Shown here: positions 44,054 through 55,496 of the stretch, one piece after another
Layout: each line of letters starts with the position of its first letter
How positions within the stretch are numbered: position 1 is the stretch's first letter
Position numbers and translations under genes: made by a program
Notes under the pieces: generated by a model
Database searches by the model: none
Told to the model about the DNA's origin: nothing
Seen by the model: the letters and a program-made list of their open reading frames with translations, nothing else
Assembly: GCF_958298935.1 (NCBI RefSeq)
Contig: NC_084943.1
Span: 18,903,001-18,967,000 of the forward strand
Origin: Phragmites australis
Taxonomy: Eukaryota; Streptophyta; Magnoliopsida; Poales; Poaceae
DNA: 64,000 bases
Direction: 5' to 3'

Positions 44054-47000
44054 CTTATGTTTCACGTTAAAGTATGTTGCATATATTTTCTTTATGGTTT
44101 AAATTTTCTTGCTAATTGGTTTGTGTCTGCAGCTTAATAGTCCTAGTAAGTTCTTACACAAACACGTACCAAACTTGCTTATCTTCTTTAGCAAAATCGT
44201 AATCAATTTTCCTTCTTTTTTAGGCTCTTAACGCGCACCGCCACATTTTCATTTATGTGGAACTAAGGAAAAAAAACTTAGGCACTTGCATCATTCATAT
44301 TCACGGAAAGCACAAATTTCAGTGATCTTTTCCCGCATATTATTATGATCAGAAACTTCTCAAGCGGCATTTCTATATGTACTTAAATTGTGTAGTATAT
44401 TTCGATCCGGCTACAACTATTCAGCTGCTTCTACTTGAATTGTGTTGCAAAATCAAGAACGGGAGGAGTTCTTGATTCTGCTGCTTCCATTGACTTGTCA
44501 GTTTCACAGGAAGGAAAAAAGCCCTCCTCTTTCCTTTTTCCCTTCTTTTGCTGTCGGAAAGATAACTAATCTGCAGTAGTGGCAGATATTCGTAGTTATG
44601 TTAATTCTCAGGGGCTTATGTGAAAAGTTCCATCCAAAGTCAACTTTTCACCTTCCCGACCGTTGGAATAGTCCTCAACTGGACAGAACTCGTGATGTGC
44701 CTCCACTCCACTCTCTGTAAACGGGTCCGGGTTCTGACCTGACCGTACCCGATAGGACGAGGGGCAGGGAAGACGTTGGAACGGCCAGGTGGTGGTGAAA
44801 AGATGTCAAAATGGTATGCAAGTGAGAACATCTCCGTTTTCTATGGGAAAATGTTAGGACGGCGAAATCGATAGCATTTGAAGAGCATCCGTTCTTAAAA
44901 GATGGCAAAAAACTTAATTATCGCTTATCCGTGAGATGCATACATGAAAATAAAAACCACCTGACTAACCACTCTTATCTTTAAAAAACAAATATAGGAT
45001 TAATTCATGTGGTTTTTTTTTTATAAAAACTGGATTTTATTTCACAGATAAGTCACAGTATAAGGGTGGAACTCATTCCAAATTATATATTGCAGTGCCT
45101 CTAAAACTAGGTATTGTTAGTGATGAAAGATATGATTACACTTATAAATGGAAGGAGCCCTAGCAGGAGTATTTCATGCCCTTCTAGCTAAAGCATGAGC
45201 AGTTTTGTTTATGCTCCTATTTATTTTGTGGGCATCATAGTATTGATCTTCATTGTTGTTTCTAAAATATGTGAGAACCGATTGGAGCTTTCGGTGTTTA
45301 GGAGCTGAGATGATGTCTCTGTCTGTCACCAGAGTTTGTCAGAAACATAGGTCACCTGGTTGAGATTGAGTGCTTTTACCACCATGGAGGCCATGCTGAC
45401 AACTAAAGCCTCGACTATGAGAGGGTTGTGAGTTTCTTGTACCTAGTCAGATATGAAAATTCTTGAAGAGTAGATTGTGATTCATGTGTTGTGGATAAAG
45501 ATACTGAGACTTGCCTTCATGCGGTTGTGAATTGTCGATAAAGTACAACACTACTTCCCGATTTCTGGCTTTTGCTTCAGCAATGAAAGGAGAATTTGAA
45601 CTTCTCTGTGCACCTTACATTTGACTAGGTTTCATAAAAGATCACTCCAAAATTCAAGTTTCGTGGAGCTTATCAAGGGTTTAGCTCCAGATAATATAAT
45701 GCAATGAATTTTTTTCTTCAACTTTCAAGCCAAGAGATATCATTGTTCCCTAAATAAAGCATATCAAATAATCAAGTCATTCAGATTGATGTGGCCATGA
45801 TGATGAAGGTGCACCATAAAAGGAGGGTAAGTATTGGTGTTAATAGTTTGTATGGTGTTGCTAACCACTATTTTGATATTGATGTTGTGCCTTCCTCACC
45901 TTTTGCTAACCTAATCAACAAGTCACCTACTTTGTTGCATGCTATGTGCATGTGTACTTTTTATGAACTTATAGGGGAAAAGAAAACAAGGACATATAAA
46001 TAGAAAAATATTGTCTCGATACCGAGGAGTGTACTTTGATAATGCATGATTTAGTAATGACAAGATTTTACTGTGTGCACGATTATCTGACAACATTTTT
46101 GTTGATTTCACAAATATATCGCTTCTCCATATATGGAAAATACATTATCTTTAAAACCTTGATTACAACATGGCCCATTACATTTAGACGAAGTAGCTAG
46201 GCAAAAAACAAGAAATTGTAAAATGTGAACATACCATCCTCACTGTAATTTCAAAGTGACATAAAATTGCATATTGCACACATGTAGTAATTAACAGAAA
46301 CCACATTTCTTCACCTATAAAAGAGATCTCACAGAAGTTTCACTCTCCAATAATATTATAAGAATTTTGTTGCACTTCATCCTCGCGCTGTCTCGACCAT
46401 AATCCGGAGTAACAACTTAACCTAATTGCACGCCACAATCAATTTCGTGATGTTAACTATTTAAAGGTCCAACAATTACCTAAAAAGAAGAATCACCATC
46501 GACACAGCCAATAATTACCTAACAAAAAATCTCTATTTGAAACAAGATCCAAAGTATGTAACACTCCTGGAAAAAAAAAATCTTTACTATATAAAACACA
46601 AGTTGTTTTCTGCCATCACCTCTTCTCACTACTCTCATCTCATCTGATAGAAACCCCTAACATTCGAATAATTTAACCACTTTTGCCATCACACTCGTCT
46701 TCCAGTCTCTCTGCCTCGTTACCGGCTACAGATATGGGACATGTTTTACTAATAAAAATAAATAAAGAAATTATGAGAAAAATTGGCATATAATATTCTT
46801 CTTTTTCAAATCTAATTTGAAATTAAACTATGATATTGCTTTCGACGTATTCATTCGACAAAGCTTTCATGACGCATTCATATCTTTATATCTTGTATTT
46901 TTACTTGATATTATCATGTTTAATATTTATATTTTCGTTAGAACGCGGACATTTAGCTAGCAACAAATAAAAATGCAAAGGTACAAAGTTATGCAGATCA

Positions 47001-47310
47001 CCCCCTGGTAGGCTCCCTATTCCAACTCCTGCCCCTGCCCCGAACCCCAACGTCCACGTCACCCCGAACCCTCCGCAACCGCTCTCTGCCCCACGCGAGC
47101 GCCATCGCCATTCGAAACCAAACGGAGCCCGATCCCAAGAAAACCCACCACCCCACCCCAGCAGACGAGTCCACTCCACTCTCTCTCCTCTCCTCTCCCC
47201 TGACCGGATCTCCCCCGCGCCTTCTCCACTCTCCCAGGGCTCCCGCGACGGGCGGGTCGTTGGAATTGGTGCCGGGATCGAGTATTCTTGGATTGTTTGG
47301 ACCGGGGGGA
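44054..47310. other. Low-copy repeat end, then KIN-14 upstream region
   Basis: 44054-44340 continues the repeat matching 26410-26630. 44341-46700 has no recognised gene. 47150-47310 is CT/GC-rich (ACTCTCTCTCCTCTCCTCTC at about 47176), as expected of a plant 5' UTR and core promoter. No clear TATA box was assigned. Confidence 0.45.
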
Positions 47311-50300
47311 ATGGCGGCGGCGACTGTGGCAGAGGAGGTGGTGCGGCGGAATAACGGGAGGGTAGGGGACGACGACGTGGTCGCGCGCAGGGCAGAGGAG
47401 GCCGGTGAGTTCAGTTCTTGGGCGCCTGCCGCGGGATCAGGCTGAATGCGTGGGGAGTTGTTTGGTGCTTGTTTCTACAGCTCTTGGTTGGGAATTTTAG
47501 CTGGATACTTGGGTGCTTTGGGGTGAAGAATTTGGTGACCGGACATGGAGATTCATGTCTTGGTGTTACGGTGGTTTGATACTGAAGTTTGATTCAGAAA
47601 TCAGATTCGGCTTGGTACTGAATTTTTCAAATTTCTTGGTACGATTTTGGTCGTGATTCTAGTGGGACGTAGTGGTTCAAACGTTCATCTACCAGGTTTT
47701 CTGTTTAATTTGAGGTTGAATTGAGCTCATAGCCGTGTCGAGTTCGTGTGATCCAGACTAGTGTATCTTTGTGGAGAAATGTTCTGTGCTTTTTTGTGTG
47801 CTTTTTTTGGTCTGAATTAAGAGGTACGAGCTGTCCTATTCCTCGTTGATTTATGGCTAATGGTAGTGCAGTACCAGTTGTGTAGCTGTGCGAATTATAC
47901 TGCTGTGAGTTTTTTTTTTTCTTTTCTGGCGAAATACTGCTGTGATTATTGATGGGACATGTTTATCATGATTCTCTTTCTTAGAAACAACATGCTAGCA
48001 TCACTTTGCAGTAAACTAATAGGAGCATATCGAATCAGTGTGTCAAATGGCTAATCTGCCCACAGTAGGATGGAATATGAGTACTGTTCCTTTTAGTTGG
48101 ATTATTGCTCCATGAAGGTCACTAAATTTGGTTTTTGTATTGTATTGAAATTGTTCAAGTTTAAAGGGCATTGCTATATTCGATTGTCACAATATGTCAG
48201 AGCAAGGTAACCTCATGATTTGTTGTTTAATGCAGCAATAAGAAGGCATGATGCAGCCAGTTGGTTGCGAAAAACAGTTGGGGTAGTCTGCGCAAGGGAG
48301 TTGCCAGAAGAGCCCTCTGAGGAGGAACTCCAGCTTGGACTGAGAAATGGTATCATTCTTTGCAATGCACTGAACAAAGTCCAGCCAGGCGCCATACCTA
48401 AGGTTGCACTTCTCATCTTGATAGTTTCTAGTTTATTTAGTTATTGCACTTAATAATATCTAATGCTAATTCTCTTCGCAATGTTACTATGCTTCTAGGT
48501 TGTGGGAGTCCTGTCAGATTCTGTTATCCCTGCAGACGGCTCAGCTTTGTGTGCATATCAATACTTCGAAAATCTGCGGAACTTCCTTGTTGCTGTAGAA
48601 GATTTAGGCCTCCCTACATTTGAGGTGTCCGATTTGGAGAAGGTATTTTTGTCGTGCTGATTTAAGAGAGTTCACGTCATAATACTTTTTGTGTAGAAGA
48701 TATTCATTGGACAGGTTTAACTCAAGGTTTACAATGCACTCGAAACAAATGTTGCCTGTGCAAAATTTACTATCTGTATTACTTTCTCCGTGAGAAAACT
48801 TAATTTGTTTTATCTGCCCATTGGAATATAGGGTGGTAAAAGTGTTCGAGTTGTTGACTGTATTCTTGCTCTGAAGTCATTCAGTGAAAGTAAGAAAACA
48901 GGGAAACATGCTTCATGTAAATATGCTGGCATTTTGAAGCCTTTGACTTCCGGAAAGTACTTCATACTCAAGAATTCTGATGCTTTTATGAATAAGAATA
49001 TGAGGAACCACTCAGCCGAGGCAATCCAGAATGTTTTTACAGGGGAGCAAAATATATCTATAGATTGTTCTCTAGAATCCAGTGAGGTGGTAAGTATTGT
49101 AATGTTGTATGAGTTTGTATTTCTCACTCAGTCATGACTTTTTTCTTCTTTTGTAGACAAGTTCAGACTCCATTAGCATGCTTGTCCGCACAATTCTCTC
49201 AGATAAGAAACCAGAAGAAATTCCGTTGGTGAGCTTAATTTGCTTGAATAGATAGTTAATTGTTATGCAGTTTGGTTGATGGGCATTAAGAATGAAAGCT
49301 AAGACTTTGCTAATTTGCAGATCGTTGAGTCACTTCTAAGAAAAGTTATTCAGGAATATGAGCATCGCATTGCGAACCAGAACCTGGTATGTTCTATTCC
49401 ACTATTTACATGAAAATGCTCTTTTGTTGTTATTCACACAATCAATCTTGTCCAAATTACTGGGGTTCCAAAAATAGGACTAGATGTTTAATAGGTGTAT
49501 CAAATTGGTCTTACAGTCAGGATATACTAACCATACAGACTAGTACTCTACTAATTTGGGGAAAACAAATCACAGTTGAAATGCATAGGCAACCTTAAAG
49601 GAGCCGAGCCATTTTCTGGACCAGACATGCTGTTGGAACCAGACCATACATCCACCAGCGATCAAGTGAAGGTATGTTGTTTTTCTCCCGTTAATCTATG
49701 GTAGCCGGATATGTACACAATGAGCATGAGCATTAGGCCCTGTTTGGATGCTAAGTTCTTTTGGAGTTTTGGAAAAATACTATGGTTTTACAAAATACTT
49801 TAGTTTTAGAAAACTTGGAGGTGTTTGGATGTAACAGATCTTGTAGTTTTGAAAACCATAGTATAGCCAAAAGTGTAGTCTTTTTGAAGTTTTAGAAACT
49901 CCACCCAGGACCTCTTTTTTCTAAACCATGGTATTGTGTGGCTCTAGTTTCTAAAACTGTAGTTTCTCAGTACCATGTTTTTAAAAATTACGACATCCAA
50001 AAGAGCCCTTAATCTTTTTTAATTGGACATGGTCAACTGTACATTGGAAAAAAATTAGTTCCTCCATGGCAGAAGAGGTCATATACTAATATTTGCCCCT
50101 GCTTGATGAATAAAATGAAGGTGGGTGAAGCGAAGCAAAATATCTTGAATACAAACGAAGGGGTCAGCTTTGTTGTTCCAAATGGTGGCAATGTGGCTCA
50201 ACAGTTCCAACCTGTAGCAGAAATAACTTTTGATCTACAGCAGAAACACATCCAGGTATTTCTCTTGTTCCCCTTTCTTAATTTGATTTTGACTAACCTG

Positions 50301-53300
50301 CATGCCCATCAACCTTTTTTGACAGTTTATGCTCCCTATAGGAACTGAGAGGTACCATTTCTTCTGTCAAGTTTGGCATGGAACAACTGAGATTACAGTA
50401 CTCTGAGGAGTTTAATAAACTTGGTAACTTATAATTGATCCTTTTGCATTTATCTAAATTCTTCGCTCCAAGAGTAATTAATATGTACCATAAACTTTAC
50501 CATGTTGCAATAGGGAAGCATTTGTATGCTCTATCCAATGCGGCTTCTGGCTACCATAAAGTTCTTGAGGAAAACCGCAAGTTATACAACCAAATACAGG
50601 ATCTTAAAGGTACCCATTTTGTGCATTGAAGGAGCATAATGCACTAGATCGAAGTCTACATTATATTATAAATGTTGGTTTCTTTTGTCTCCAGGAAATA
50701 TTAGAGTATACTGTCGAGTGAGGCCTTTTCTACCTGGACAAATAAGCTCCTCAAGCAGTGTTGCAGAAATGGAAGAAAGAACCATCACAATAATGACTCC
50801 TACAAAATATGGAAAAGATGGAAGCAAATATTTTACTTTCAACAAGATCTTTGGCCCGGCAGCTACCCAAGGTCTAAGTTGCTCTATAGTGCATATCGTC
50901 TAAAAAGGCTTGCCATGACTTGATCATCAAACTTCATGATTCTTTTTGTTAATGCAGATGAGGTCTTTTCAGATATGCAACCATTGATCCGTTCAGTTCT
51001 TGATGGTTTCAATGTCTGCATATTTGCATATGGGCAAACTGGATCAGGGAAAACCTATACAATGGTAATAAGATATGCTAAGAAATAAGATATGCTTGAA
51101 GTAATCTTTTTCAAAAGTTTGATTATATTATGAATGTTGTGCAGACTGGACCTAAAGTACTAACAGAGGAAAGTCTAGGTGTTAACTATAGAGCACTGAA
51201 TGACTTATTTAATCTTCAAGCACAAAGGAAGGGGACAATCAATTATGATATTTCTGTACAGATGATTGAGATATACAACGAGCAAGTGAGAGATCTCCTT
51301 CAGGATAGTGGAAATAGAAGATATCCTTTTCTATTGGATTGTGTGTTTTTCCTGACCAGTAGAAAAATATAAACAATAGTATGTGCATTTCTTTTGTTCT
51401 CTTGGAGAAGTCCATAGAAACTTCTCTGTTTTTCTTCTTTGATCTTAGTTTGTTTGAGGTACATTTTGAATATCCTTAACACCAGGCTACATTAGAAATT
51501 AGAAACACTTCACAGAAAGGGCTTGCGGTTCCAGATGCGAGCATAGTTCCTGTGACATGTACGTCTGATGTTGTTGAATTGATGAATCAAGGGCAAAAGA
51601 ATCGTGCAGTGAGTTCAACAGCCATAAATGACCGAAGTAGCCGCTCCCATAGGTTTGGCTTGGCATAACTCCTTCACACTGAGAAATTCTTCACTTCATA
51701 TTTTAGATTTATACTTATGATTGAGGTATACACATGCAGTTGCTTGACTGTTCATGTTCAAGGAAGAGATTTGACATCTGGGACAATCTTAAGAGGCTGC
51801 ATGCACCTTGTGGATCTAGCTGGCAGTGAAAGGGTTGATAAGTCTGAGGTTGTCGGAGATAGACTGAAGGAGGCTCAGTACATAAACAAGTCACTATCAG
51901 CATTGGGAGATGTGATTGCGTCCCTTTCACAAAAGAACTCGCATGTCCCTTACCGAAACAGCAAGCTTACCCAGCTTTTGCAAGATTCACTAGGTAGTCT
52001 ACAAAAGTCAGTATCTTAACTTACCACTTTATTAGTACTGGAATCTGTGGAATGAATATTTTGTTGCAATGTTCAGGAGGACAAGCAAAAACGCTGATGT
52101 TTGTTCACATAAGCCCAGAACTAGAAACTGTTGGCGAGACAATAAGCACCTTGAAATTTGCTGAACGAGTTGCCACTGTTGAGCTTGGTGCAGCAAAAGC
52201 AAATAAAGAAGGAAGCGAGATTAGAGAGCTCAAAGAACAGGTGTCTACTTACTCCTTGGTGTTTATTTCTGTAAAAAGGTTATAGATGACGGTGATAGTG
52301 AGATTTATAAGAAATTTATGTTATTTTTGGTCATTTCAGATTGCTTACCTCAAGGCTGCATTGGCTAAGAAGGAAGGAGAACCAGAAAACATTCTAAGCA
52401 CACAATCAAGCCCAAGCATATACAGAATTAGAAAAGGCAATGCAACACCTGCATTCCCTAAAGACAGGCAGCCAATAGAAGAAGTTGGAAACCTAGAGGT
52501 AATTCTTTTCTCAAAGAACTGTAAGTAGGGGAATAATCTCGGGCTTAGATTATTCAGGGAGCCCTAGGGGTTATATACAGTACAATGTACAGAGTGAGTT
52601 TATCTCTAACTTCAAGTCTACCTAAGTTAGGTCTATCTTTAAGTCAAGTCTATCTATACTTTAAATCTGTCTATCTCTATCTGTACAAACAACTCTATTG
52701 ATAGAATCCTGAACAACAACCGGCCGGGCATTATTGCCAGACCGTGAACAGTAACAAGCATTTGCGCCGGCTCAGCTCATATTCCAACATTTTCCACTCC
52801 ATTTCTGCTCTTTTTCTTGAAAATCATGAGGTCTTTTTCATTTTTAAGCTTTTACATGTGCTAGTTGTGGTTCCAAATGTAATTAGGGGAAAAACCAATC
52901 AAATATTATGAAGAAAGAAATATTGGTGGTTCATGCATTCAAATATCTAGAGGCCCATAATTCAAGGACAGACGAAAACCAGTTCTAGCGTAGAAATATT
53001 GATGAATAAAGAAGTCGATACTAAGTTGAAAAACTTTTTCTGCTAGATGATCTGAACAAAAAGAGATCTCAAATTTGGGAAAAGAAACATGTTACCATCG
53101 GTTGCTTACTTGCTTTTAATCTCTTTGACATGCAGAACTGTATGATATATTTGATTAATAATTCACATTCTCTTTCTACCTAGAAAAAGGTCCGGAACAT
53201 TTTCACTCCAACGCAAAAGAGGTCAAAATTGCATTTGTCTGGCATCCTCACTGAGAACAATTCATCTAACTCGGTTGAGAATTGCAATGGTCTTCAGAAG

Positions 53301-53826
53301 GAAACGGGATTAGGGGGATGTGTCAATAAGATGGCTGTTGGTGACAACCATTTTGAGAATTCCAATACCTTCCTAGGGCCGGAACCTGACACAACACAGC
53401 TTCCAACTTCTTTCTATCAAAGATACAGTCCTGTGCAGCAAAGTTGTGGGGCTGAATCAGTACCATCTGAGGACCTACACGACTTTGATTCTTCTACTAG
53501 CTGTTCCGACCAAGAAATGGTGATGTCAGCCATTGGCCTAAAAGCAGCTGGTATTGCCAATAGAGGTGCCTCAACTATAAAGAAGCCTGAAGTTACATCA
53601 ATGAGGTGAATTCAGTTGCTACTTTGTACTTATACATGATACTATTCTATGCAAATGATTAACTTTTTCCACTGCTTTTGAATTACTTAGGACTACAAAT
53701 CCCACATGCAAGTCACCACTGTCACAGAAAAAATTGCAAACACCAATCAGGAACAGGAACCAGCTAACTTTGAGTAGCATGGGTGGAAGAAGAACTCCAA
53801 ATGGCAAATTTAGCACTGCAAAGTAA
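47311..53826 (+). CDS. KIN-14: KIN-14 family kinesin with N-terminal calponin-homology domain (KCH type)
   Basis: Minus-end-directed microtubule motor; the CH domain of KCH kinesins binds actin. Proposed exons: 47311-47404, 48236-48402, 48499-48642, 48832-49089, 49157-49228, 49321-49386, 49576-49671, 50121-50255, 50342-50423, 50514-50609, 50695-50871, 50958-51064, 51145-51320, 51491-51652, 51740-51993, 52077-52240, 52340-52498, 53184-53605, 53691-53826. They total 2967 bases in one frame (988 residues). The CH domain is at about 35-155. The neck [29 protein letters not shown] stretch precedes the motor, a KIN-14 mark. The P-loop GQTGSGKT is at about 488-495, switch I NDRSSRSH at about 603, and switch II DLAGSE at about 636-641. 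No disabling change was seen. The start is the first ATG in frame (47311). The acceptor of exon 8 is the least certain. Confidence 0.93.
49736..50008. mobile_element. Tourist-like MITE (PIF/Harbinger) in KIN-14 intron 7
   Basis: 273 bp with ends GGCCCTGTTTGGATG and CATCCAAAAGAGCCC (imperfect inverted repeats), flanked by TTA at 49733-49735 and 50009-50011. It has no coding capacity and lies wholly in an intron. Confidence 0.8.
51321..51490 (+). other. U12-type AT-AC intron in the KIN-14 motor domain
   Basis: There is no usable GT-AG pair between exons 13 and 14. The segment starts ATATCCTTTT, the U12-type 5' splice-site consensus, and ends GGCTAC. TCCTTAAC at 51473-51480, about 11 bases before the end, fits the U12 branch site. 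Removing exactly 51321-51490 restores the frame across GNRR-LEIRN, the expected kinesin sequence. Confidence 0.88.
52520..52789 (-). mobile_element. LTR-like fragment in KIN-14 intron 17
   Basis: 270 bp. The minus strand starts TGTTGGAATATGAGC and ends CTTACA, with a TATATAA-like box, resembling a small copia LTR. No flanking duplication was found, so it may be a fragment or an old solo LTR. Confidence 0.4.
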
Positions 53827-54564
53827 ATAATTGATGTGAAGACTGATTTACTGTGACCATACTCATCTGAGCCAAGTTGAGATCAGCAGGAAGCCTAAAA
53901 GGAGTGTGTGTTTCAAACCCTCCAGAAAGAATCAATGATGTAAATTGATTCACATTCCGATAGGTAAACCATTTTATTAGATTAAAGTTGGAGACAAGAC
54001 ACCGAGGAGGACAGAAAAATGATAAACATGAAGAAAGTTTCAAAATTGAGACTTCAGTACATCTTCCACACTTAGATATTACTGTTGTATCATGCATCCA
54101 TTAGCATGATAGCATCATGTGAATAGTTTCTTGTAATAGAGGTGTGCTAAGATTACAGTTTTCTCCGGTGACATGTATGTTGCCCTTTATCGCATTAAAA
54201 TTGTCAGTTTTGTCAGTTGCAGACTAATTACAACTTTTCCACTGCATCTAATAAAGTCACTTTTTTTGCAAAATGAGTTTTCCAAGAGATGAAGAAACCA
54301 CCTGCTTTTTACATTGTCCTGAATTCATAGACAACAACAAAGAGTCCTGAAATCTTCAGCTTGCAAATACACTCAATAACAAAAGTAAAGTACTAGCTCC
54401 TTTATATACAAATACCTAGTTATTCGACAAAATCAATTCTATTATCAATTTAACAGATGTCTCTGGAGTATCTACTTCAACAATATCATAGAGTGCAACA
54501 TCCAGGTAGATCTTTGATCCGAAATTGGCTCTTTTGCAACCTCTGTTCAAACTTCTCCGAGGGC
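53827..54564. other. Convergent intergenic region between KIN-14 and the CBP60 locus
   Basis: The two loci face each other; both 3' UTRs and polyadenylation sites should lie here. AT-rich with several AATAAA-like words. No further gene. Confidence 0.5.
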
Positions 54565-55496
54565 TCATATTGTCGGTACAAGCCTTGGCCTTGGTGGGGT
54601 GCAATGCAGATCCCTCCTTGAGGTCCTGGAGAGCCTCCCCACAGATGCTAGCTTCAATGCCACCTTGATCTTGAACCACTTGCGTGGAGAAAGTGGCGTC
54701 GCTGCCCCATCACTGTTAGAAATCTGAGACATGAAGCTCTGTATGAGGTCTTCACATGAGCTCGAGTCAAAGATGTTTGTTCTTGATGGCTGAAATCCAG
54801 TAAAAACTTGTTGTGGCTGCATTTTTGTTTGTCCATTGCATCGTTGGTTGGAATGGTTGCTGAAACTCTCACCTGCAGATGCCATTCAAAGTATGTGAGC
54901 AACTGAGCATCAAGATTAGCTGTAGCAGAAGATTTTAGAGTACTTACTGTTGCTTGGAAGCTGGAATTGAGATTGCATCAAAGATATGACTGCATCTGTA
55001 GATGACAAACTATCGAGAGGAAGTCACTGCAGGCACAAAAAGTATTAGATTTTGCTTAGACAAGAGTATGTAGTGTTGATAATTAATTCTTCAGCTTCAA
55101 ATAAGATTCAGGTCCACTTTACTAGTAGCTTGTACTTCTGAAGAAAAAAAGGCAACATTTTTTATACCTAAAAGGATGTCTTACACTGTATGGTTCTTCA
55201 GAGAAATGAGATGGTTCGCTCTGTATGTACTGATCAAATTGTGTAGCAACCTGACTGACCAGAATGTTGCTAGGAATAACAGCAGGAGAACTAGCATCTG
55301 GACCAAAATATGTTTTTTCGGTATTTGGTATTTGCAGCTCTGTGATTCTTGGTCCAGGTAACAAGGCTCCTTGACTTGAATTGTATGGTAAAGCCCTGTG
55401 TATTATTGGCTCATGTCTCAACTGCACATCATTGGAAGTCTGGCTCTGAACAAACCTTGAGATATCGCCCGCAACCTGCTTGCAAATGGATGATAG

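Noticed and set aside
43507..44070. 187-codon arginine/glycine-rich frame
   Set aside because: Low-complexity GGGGAGAGC repeat near the mariner right end. It is open on both strands and runs through the terminal inverted repeat.
51301..51400. KIN-14 truncated by a stop after exon 13 read-through
   Set aside because: The stop at 51370-51372 lies in the U12-type intron. Splicing AT-AC restores the conserved frame.
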